The position numbers and the translations under genes are program-made. This document shows, piece by piece, positions 13,133 through 18,110 of a stretch of 18,110 nt of DNA (position 1 is its first letter; each line of letters begins with the position of its first letter). The DNA is from DAIDKA01 sp035943195 (GTDB lineage Bacteria; Pseudomonadota; Gammaproteobacteria; Steroidobacterales; Steroidobacteraceae): contig DASZCK010000115.1 in assembly GCA_035943195.1 (NCBI GenBank), positions 1 through 18,110 on the forward strand, in the 5' to 3' direction. The notes under the pieces are model-generated. The model made no database searches. It saw only the letters and a list, made by a program, of their open reading frames with translations, and had not been told where the DNA came from.

Positions 13133-13829
13133 GCAGCAGCAGCAGCGTACCCTCGGGCGCCTCGAGCATGGCATTGCCGGTGCTCGCCAGCGCCCGCGGC
13201 GGCGGCTCGAACTTCAGGCCGGCGTCGCGCAACTGCCTGATCCGCTCCTCCATGTTCTCTTCGCAGAACACCAACGCCGGCGTGGGCAGCAGGCGTGCCG
13301 AATGCAGCGCGAGGTCGATGCCATCGCTGGTCAGGCTCTGGTGCTCGTAGGGAGATTCCTCCGCCGGCATGGCCACGAAGCCCAACGGTTCCCAGAATGC
13401 CGCCACCGCGTCCCGGTCACGCGCCGGCATGCTGTAGTGGGCGAAGTAGCCGCACGCCGCGGGCCGTTCGCGCGCGCCATCGGCCGGAGAAAAGGTGCGC
13501 GCGGCGACCATGCGGATCTTCTGCCCGGCGGGGTCCGCGAACTCGATCTGGTTGAAGACCTCCGGATCCGTGTGCCGCAGCGTCAGTTGCACCTGTGCGC
13601 CGCTCAGCGAATCGGCAACGGCAGCCAGGTCCGGATGCACGAAGGTGATGGCGGAGAAATCAGCAGTCTCATGCAAGCCGAGAACCACGCGTCCGTCGGT
13701 GACCACGCCGTAGCGATGCGGCCAGGCATCCCCGGTCGGCGCCTGCCAGAACCCCAGGCTTGCATAGAATTCGAGCGAAGCGCTGATGTCGGAAGTGGCA
13801 AGGCTCAGCTCGTGGAATCTTCCGGGCAT
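13116..13829 (-). CDS. Two-domain VOC (glyoxalase/bleomycin-resistance) family protein
   Basis: A 237-residue soluble protein with two VOC modules. The first (about 3-115) opens GRFHELSLATSDISASLEFY and has FNQIEFADPAGQKIRMV at its end. The second (about 123-237) opens ACGYFAHYSMPARDRDAVAA and ends AMLEAPEGTLLLLL. The pattern of a metal-ligand-type residue near each module start and glutamate near each end (QIEFADPAG, MLEAPEG) fits the fold, which includes isomerases, ring-cleavage dioxygenases and glyoxalase I. The specific reaction cannot be told. AAGG is about nine bases before the ATG. The gene is the last in a leftward series after hemH (24-bp gap) and is probably co-transcribed with it. 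Its 3' end overlaps the convergent membrane-protein gene. Confidence 0.85.
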   Translation of the reverse strand: MPGRFHELSLATSDISASLEFYASLGFWQAPTGDAWPHRYGVVTDGRVVLGLHETADFSAITFVHPDLAAVADSLSGAQVQLTLRHTDPEVFNQIEFADPAGQKIRMVAARTFSPADGARERPAACGYFAHYSMPARDRDAVAAFWEPLGFVAMPAEESPYEHQSLTSDGIDLALHSARLLPTPALVFCEENMEERIRQLRDAGLKFEPPPRALASTGNAMLEAPEGTLLLLLKGSL

Positions 13830-13853
13830 GAAGACCTTGAGTGCCGGTAGCGC

Positions 13854-14924
13854 TCAGGCCGGGGTGTTGCGCGACGCGCGGGCCGCGTTCATCCCCAGGC
13901 CGGCACTCACCCAGCCCTGCGCATGCTGGCTGATCAGATCCGCGAGGAAGGTCACGTGACCCTCGCTGGAATTCAGGGCGGGCACATAGCTGAAGGTGCG
14001 ACCACCGGACTTCAGGAAGCGCTGGCGGTTTTCGATGGCGATTTCCTCGAGGGTTTCCAGGCAATCGATGGCGAAGCCCGGGCAAACCACGGTGACATCG
14101 TCCACGCCGCGCGCCGGCAGACGCGTCATTTCCTCGAAGGTGTAGGGCTGCAGCCATTTTGACGGACCCAGCCGCGACTGGAAGCTCACGCTCCACTGCC
14201 CCTCCTTGAGCAGCAGTTCGTCGGCCAGCAGGCGCGCGGTGCGGTGGCATTTGAGGAAATAGGGATCGCCCTTGTCGAAGTAGGCCTCGGGGATGCCGTG
14301 GAAGGACATCAGCAGATGGCCGGTGCGGCCGTGCTGCTGCCAGTGGCCCTGGATCGAGTCGCGCAGCGCGCCCAGGTATCCCGGGTGATCATGGTAGTCC
14401 GCGACGATGCGCAGTTCGGGCAACCAGCGCCACGAGCGAAGTTCCCGCGCCACCTGGTCATAGACGGCGCCGGTCGCCGCGCCGCTGTACTGCGGAAACA
14501 GCGGCAGCACCAGGATGCGCTGTGCACCCGCCTGCTGTAGTTTGCGCAGGCCCGCGGCGACGTCCGGTGTCGAATACAGCATGCCGAGTTCGACGGAAAA
14601 AGGCGCCAGCGCCCGCTGCGCAAGGGCGCTCGCCAGCTGCGTGCGCAGCAGTCGTGACAGGCTCAGCAGGGGCGCACCGTCGGTCATCCAGACCTTGCGG
14701 TACTTGGCCTGGGAACTGCGCGGACGGGTGCGCAGGATGTAGCCGTGCAGGATCGGCAGCCACAGCCAGCGCGGCAGCTCGATGACCCGCGGATCGCTCA
14801 GGAACTGCGCCAGGTAGCGGCGGATGTCGTGCAGCTCGAGACTGTCGGGCGTGCCGGTATTGACCAGCAGCACGCCGATGCGCTCGGCATCCTGGCGGAA
14901 TTCCGGTGAGCTGATGTAGCGCAA
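13854..14924 (-). CDS. hemH: Ferrochelatase HemH
   Basis: A 356-residue enzyme that inserts Fe2+ into protoporphyrin IX, the last step of protohaem synthesis; it is soluble or peripheral to the inner membrane. Motifs are GVLLVNTGTPDS (17-28), RYLAQFLSDPRVIELPR (36-52), YRKVWMTDGAPLL (75-87), LVLPLFPQYSGAATGAVYDQ (138-157), the metal/porphyrin-site histidine H209 in MSFHGIPE, FQSRLGPSKWLQPYT (248-262), and the conserved acidic CPGFAIDCLETLEEIAIENR (281-300). It is somewhat longer than E. coli HemH (320) through its C-terminal tail (ISQHAQGWVSAGLGMNAARA). The best start is TTG at 14924; no ATG or convincing GTG precedes the conserved GVLLVNTG, so a non-ATG start is likely. It lies 18 bp after dienelactone hydrolase and 24 bp before the VOC gene, all leftward. 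Confidence 0.96.
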   Translation of the reverse strand: MRYISSPEFRQDAERIGVLLVNTGTPDSLELHDIRRYLAQFLSDPRVIELPRWLWLPILHGYILRTRPRSSQAKYRKVWMTDGAPLLSLSRLLRTQLASALAQRALAPFSVELGMLYSTPDVAAGLRKLQQAGAQRILVLPLFPQYSGAATGAVYDQVARELRSWRWLPELRIVADYHDHPGYLGALRDSIQGHWQQHGRTGHLLMSFHGIPEAYFDKGDPYFLKCHRTARLLADELLLKEGQWSVSFQSRLGPSKWLQPYTFEEMTRLPARGVDDVTVVCPGFAIDCLETLEEIAIENRQRFLKSGGRTFSYVPALNSSEGHVTFLADLISQHAQGWVSAGLGMNAARASRNTPA

Positions 14925-14942
14925 GAGATTCGCCGCGGCGCC

Positions 14943-15635
14943 TCAGGCGTGCGGCTGGGCGGGTTCGCCGCGCAGGTGCTGGGCCAGGAACGCCAGGGTA
15001 CGCTGGCGCGCGAGCTGCGCGGCAGGCTGATTGAAGCTGGCGCGCATGTCGCAGTTGAAGCCATGGTCAGCGTCGGGATAGACATAGAACGTCCCGCGCG
15101 TATCCGCGGCGCGGATCTTGTCGACGTCGCTTGCGGGAATGTGGCTGTCCTGGCCGCCGAAGTGATAGAGCATCGGACACTTGGGCGTCTTGCCCAGCTC
15201 CTGCGCGATGCCACCGCCATAGTAGGCGACGCCGCAGGCGACGGGCAGCTCGCAGGCGGTGACGTAGGCCATCCTGCCACCCCAGCAGAAGCCCACGACG
15301 CCCACGCGGCCGGCGTGTTTCACCACGGCAACGCTCGCCGCGAGATCCAGCAGGGTGCTTTCGCGCTTCAGCTGCTGCACGTAGCCGAACCCTTCCTTCA
15401 TGGTGTCCGCGTTGTAGCCGAGCTCGATGCCCTTGCGTACGCGATCGAAGACCGCCGGCGCGATGGCCACGTAGCCCTCGGCGGCGTAGCTGTCGGTGAC
15501 GGCGCGGATGTGCGCATTGACGCCGAAGATTTCCTGGATGACGAGCACGGCGCCACGCGGCTTGCCCGGGGGCGCCGCCAGCCAGGCGCTGAATTCGTGG
15601 CCATCGCGGGCCATGAGAGTGGTGAATTCGCTCAT
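14943..15635 (-). CDS. Dienelactone hydrolase family protein
   Basis: A 230-residue alpha/beta hydrolase from ATG 15635. The DLH-type catalytic triad is visible: nucleophile C117 in VGFCWGGR, D163 in GGQDSHIP, and H191 in DADHGFNC. The early VLVIQEIFGVN (31-40) holds the family glutamate. Classical members hydrolyse dienelactone in chlorocatechol degradation, but most genomic members such as this, outside any aromatic cluster, have unknown ester or lactone substrates. The start is well supported by AAGGAG about eight bases upstream. It lies 28 bp after the diguanylate cyclase gene and 18 bp before hemH, suggesting an operon. No signal peptide, so cytoplasmic. Confidence 0.93.
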   Translation of the reverse strand: MSEFTTLMARDGHEFSAWLAAPPGKPRGAVLVIQEIFGVNAHIRAVTDSYAAEGYVAIAPAVFDRVRKGIELGYNADTMKEGFGYVQQLKRESTLLDLAASVAVVKHAGRVGVVGFCWGGRMAYVTACELPVACGVAYYGGGIAQELGKTPKCPMLYHFGGQDSHIPASDVDKIRAADTRGTFYVYPDADHGFNCDMRASFNQPAAQLARQRTLAFLAQHLRGEPAQPHA

Positions 15636-15663
15636 ACGTACGCTCCTTGAGAGTGGCGGTTTG

Positions 15664-17166
15664 CTAGCGGACCGCGCAACGGTTGCGGCCGCCGTCCTTC
15701 GCTGCGTACAGCGCGCCGTCGGCCCTTTCGAAGGCCATCTCCGGCGTATCTCCCATGCGGAAGGTGCTGATGCCGCAGGAGGCCGTCACCGTGACGGGCC
15801 GGTCGCGGAAGTGAAAGGCGATGGCCTGGATGCCCGCGCGGATCTTGTTGCAGGCCCGCAGTGCCTGCTCCGAGTCAATGCCGACCATGATCATCACGAA
15901 CTCTTCGCCGCCGTAGCGGCCCAGAAAATCCGTGCCGCGGACGTTGCGCGCCAGATACTGGCCGAGGATGCGCAGAACCTTGTCGCCGGCCGTGTGGCCG
16001 AACTCATCGTTGATCGCCTTGAAGTTGTCCACGTCCCAGGCGGCGATGGTGATGGTGCCGCCGTGGCGCTGCCAGCGCGTGTACTCGTGGGCCATGCGAT
16101 CGTCGTAGGCGGCACGGTTCGGTATGCCGGTCAGCGCGTCGATCATGGCCGCGCGCTGTTCAGCCTGCAGGCTGCTCTGCAGGGCACGGCTCTCGCGCTC
16201 CAGTTCCTCCACCCGCGCCTTCAGGCTCAGGGTGCGATCCACCTGGGCGTTGAGGCGTTCCTCCTCGCGGCTGCGGAAGTCCGACAGATGGGTGTTGATG
16301 GCCTCGAGGCGATTGCCGACGCGACCACGCAGTTCGATGAGCGAGGCCGCCTGGGTCATCTCGGTGGAGATCTCGTTGACCTCGCCCATGACCAGCATGT
16401 TCAGCTTCTGGCTGTTGTCGCGGGTGCTGCTGCGGTCGGCCTCCTCGTAGGCGAAGAAGGCCGAGATCGCTTCCAGCCGCGAATCGATCTGTACCAGCAT
16501 GTCCTCGATGTCGCGCTTTTCGCGCAGCAGCGACTGGCGCTGTTCGCCGATCAGGTTGGTGACGCGCTCCAGCCGCTCGCCGAGCTCCTCCGAAGACAGT
16601 TCGGCGAAGGTCCGGTCATGCAGCGCGGCGATCGCCGGGCGCAGCTCCGGCAGCGCCGACAGTCGCTCGAGCATCTGGGCGAGCGCCGAATCGATGCGCG
16701 TCTCGCGCTCCGCGCCGGTCGGCGCAGCAAGGCCCGGCTCCGCCGCGGCCGGCAGCGTCCGGTGGGTCTGCGTGCTCGCATGCAGCGCCCGTTGGCTCTG
16801 TGTGGCCGACAAGGGTCCCGCGCCCTTTGCGGCCGATGGCGGGACGGCGGGGGTTTCCGCGGACTGCGGATCCGCACCCCGCAGCATGTTGGCGGTATCC
16901 GAACTGATCTGGTCGAGCGCTGCAACGGCCCGCGTCAGCGGTTCCAGTGCCGCGTTGATCTGGGCGATTTCCAGGCGATTGCGCGTGAGATTGCCGATCT
17001 TGCGCAGCTCTTCATCGAGCCGGGCGTCGCGGCCGCGGCCGGCCAGGCACAAGCGTCCGATCAGCAGCCTGAGGACGTTTTCGAGCTGGCCGGACTGCGC
17101 TTCCTGCGACTCCAGTTGCGCCAGGACTTCCCTGTATTTCTGGCGCAGTTCTTGTTCAGATGCCAT
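15664..17166 (-). CDS. GGDEF diguanylate cyclase with DgcP-like coiled-coil N-terminus
   Basis: A 500-residue protein with no transmembrane segment, so cytoplasmic. The N-terminus (EQELRQKYREVLAQLESQEA, 4-23, then ENVLRLLIGRLCLAGRGRDA) resembles that of the Pseudomonas DgcP type as I recall it. A low-complexity A/P/T/Q linker (about 100-155) follows, then long charged helices probably forming a coiled coil (about 160-330). The GGDEF domain (about 335-500) is intact: DALTGIPNRAAYDD, DVDNFKAINDEFGHTAGDKV, and GGEEF (419-423). RGTD (410-413) five residues upstream is a canonical inhibitory I-site, so the enzyme should make c-di-GMP from two GTP and be product-inhibited. Position between thiolase (41-bp gap) and dienelactone hydrolase (28 bp) gives no clear functional link. 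The DgcP relation is inferred; cyclase activity is well supported. Confidence 0.93.
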   Translation of the reverse strand: MASEQELRQKYREVLAQLESQEAQSGQLENVLRLLIGRLCLAGRGRDARLDEELRKIGNLTRNRLEIAQINAALEPLTRAVAALDQISSDTANMLRGADPQSAETPAVPPSAAKGAGPLSATQSQRALHASTQTHRTLPAAAEPGLAAPTGAERETRIDSALAQMLERLSALPELRPAIAALHDRTFAELSSEELGERLERVTNLIGEQRQSLLREKRDIEDMLVQIDSRLEAISAFFAYEEADRSSTRDNSQKLNMLVMGEVNEISTEMTQAASLIELRGRVGNRLEAINTHLSDFRSREEERLNAQVDRTLSLKARVEELERESRALQSSLQAEQRAAMIDALTGIPNRAAYDDRMAHEYTRWQRHGGTITIAAWDVDNFKAINDEFGHTAGDKVLRILGQYLARNVRGTDFLGRYGGEEFVMIMVGIDSEQALRACNKIRAGIQAIAFHFRDRPVTVTASCGISTFRMGDTPEMAFERADGALYAAKDGGRNRCAVR

Positions 17167-17207
17167 CGGCGGATCGTATGGGGTCTGGCGTGCAGAGGCA
17201 CATCATA

Positions 17208-18110
17208 TTATGTGCGTTCAAGAATTGCTGTCACTCCCATGCCGCCTGCCGTACAGACCGATACCAGGCCGCGCTTGGCGCCGCGATCGGCCGCCAGTAT
17301 TTTGGCGAGGGTCGCCACGATGCGCGTGCCGGTCGCCGCGAAGGGATGCCCCAGGGCCACACTGCCGCCCTTCACATTCAGCCGCGCCCGGTTGATGCTG
17401 CCCAGGGCCTTGGGCAGTTTGAGGGCAGTGCGGCAGTACTCATCGGACTCCCAGGCGGCAAGGGTCGCGAGCACCTGGGCCGCAAAGGCCTCGTGCAGCT
17501 CGTAGTAGTCGAAGTCGCCCAGCCCCAGGCCGGCGTCTTTGAGCATGGCCGCCACGGCGTAGGCCGGCGCCATCAGCAGGCCCTCGGCGCCGCTCACGAA
17601 ATCAACCGCCCAGGCCTTCCCGTACGACAGATAGGCCAGCACCGGCAGGCCATGGGCCTTGGCCCAGTCTTCCGAGGCCAGCAGTACGGCGCTGGCGCCG
17701 TCGGTCAGGGGGGTGCTGTTGCCCGCCGTGAGCGTCCCGGCTTGGGAGAGGTCAAAGACGGGGCGCAGCTTCGCGAGTTTTTCCTGGCTGGTATCGCCAC
17801 GCACATTGTTGTCGGTCGCGAGCCCCTTGAAGGGCACCACCAGATCCTCATAGAAGCCTTCCTTCCAGGCCGCCGCGGCCTTGCGATGGCTTTCATAGGC
17901 CAGCTCATCCTGGGCCGCACGGGTGATGTGCCATTTCTGCGCGGTCAGTTCCATGCTCTGGCCCATCGACAGGCCGGTGCGCGGTTCGACCACGCCCAGC
18001 ATCACCGGCTTGAAGTGACGCGGGCGCAGGCCGAAGAAGGGCTTGATCCGGGCCAGCGCCGAACGTCCCATGTAGCTCTTCAGGAGCAGCTGCTGATAGG
18101 AGCGGGATAG
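17208..18110 (-). CDS. Thiolase, FadI-type acetyl-CoA C-acyltransferase (N-terminal part outside window)
   Basis: The minus strand stays open from the window edge to TAA at 17208, giving about 300 residues of the C-terminal part (full thiolases have about 390-440). Conserved features are GLSMGQSMELTAQKWHITR, QDELAYESHRKAA, FDLSQAGTLTAGNSTPLTDG with ASAVLLASEDWA, the catalytic histidine in YYELHEAFAAQ, NVKGGSVALGHPFAATGTR, and the second catalytic cysteine in VCTAGGMGVTAI. The first, acyl-carrying cysteine would lie outside the window. The GQSMELTA and HITRAAQDELA segments favour the FadI/trifunctional-beta type, which cleaves 3-ketoacyl-CoA in beta-oxidation, over a short-chain biosynthetic AtoB/PhaA type, but this is not decisive. 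A methionine at 18071 is internal, as the frame and homology continue upstream. The diguanylate cyclase gene follows 41 bp downstream. Confidence 0.93.
   Translation of the reverse strand, partial: LSRSYQQLLLKSYMGRSALARIKPFFGLRPRHFKPVMLGVVEPRTGLSMGQSMELTAQKWHITRAAQDELAYESHRKAAAAWKEGFYEDLVVPFKGLATDNNVRGDTSQEKLAKLRPVFDLSQAGTLTAGNSTPLTDGASAVLLASEDWAKAHGLPVLAYLSYGKAWAVDFVSGAEGLLMAPAYAVAAMLKDAGLGLGDFDYYELHEAFAAQVLATLAAWESDEYCRTALKLPKALGSINRARLNVKGGSVALGHPFAATGTRIVATLAKILAADRGAKRGLVSVCTAGGMGVTAILERT

Noticed and set aside
11948..13174. Long minus-strand open frame opposite the GT-C-like gene
   Set aside because: Q/H/R-rich mirror sequence with no hydrophobic or domain pattern, opposite a protein with clear transmembrane helices.
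15496..17505. 669-codon plus-strand open frame opposite the cyclase and parts of its neighbours
   Set aside because: Mirror of the diguanylate cyclase, whose motifs are intact; no family resemblance on the plus strand.
1..18110. CRISPR arrays, insertion sequences, tRNA or rRNA genes
   Set aside because: I looked for regularly spaced repeats, transposase or integrase motifs, terminal inverted repeats and tRNA-like cloverleaf ends and saw none; the only clear short direct repeat is the 14-bp tandem copy at 4754-4780.

Overview
This is an ordinary chromosomal stretch of a high-GC proteobacterium. It is most likely a gammaproteobacterium, perhaps near the Steroidobacterales/Nevskiales/Xanthomonadales. 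The evidence is a ubiE-ubiJ-ubiB ubiquinone locus with a DUF971 gene beside it, a bTHX ribosomal peptide, ferrochelatase, purN and acetyl-CoA synthetase, all closest in motif content to gammaproteobacterial versions. I see no phage, transposase, integrase, CRISPR array, rRNA or tRNA. Genes are densely packed: the largest gap is 11505-11725 (221 bp), so no gene-free stretch exceeds 300 bases.

Layout. Positions 1-2901 (minus) hold ubiJ-ubiB (overlapping GTGA) followed by the N-terminal part of a MATE exporter that runs off the left edge. Positions 2904-4754 (plus) hold a two-gene unit, a DOMON-like protein and a NamZ-family (DUF1343) exo-N-acetylmuramidase. This unit sits between ubiJ and ubiE and so splits the usual ubiE-ubiJ-ubiB order. 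Positions 4771-7504 (minus) hold a c-di-GMP phosphodiesterase with a degenerate GGDEF domain, a DUF971 protein and ubiE. The 141-bp gap between DUF971 and ubiE contains a strong intrinsic terminator pointing the opposite way (plus), with a plausible promoter upstream. Together they suggest an unannotated small RNA of about 120 nt. Positions 7604-9391 hold bTHX (plus), purN (minus, tail-to-tail overlap), an HNH nuclease (plus) and a small zf-HC2/anti-sigma-like membrane protein (minus).

Positions 9447-13132 (plus) hold acetyl-CoA synthetase with an unusual lysine/arginine-rich tail, and a polytopic GT-C-like membrane protein. Positions 13116-18110 (minus) form one tight directon with gaps of 18-41 bp: FadI-type thiolase (5' end outside the window), a GGDEF diguanylate cyclase with a DgcP-like N-terminus, dienelactone hydrolase, ferrochelatase and a two-domain VOC protein.

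Functional themes are ubiquinone and haem synthesis for respiration (ubiE/J/B, hemH), acetyl-CoA and fatty-acid metabolism (acs, thiolase), and c-di-GMP turnover (one predicted synthase, one predicted hydrolase). The least explained items are the candidate sRNA at 5557-5679, the DOMON-namZ unit inside the ubi locus with a 14-bp tandem duplication at its junction, and the basic tail on Acs. I did not find clear evidence of a wholly new multi-gene system.
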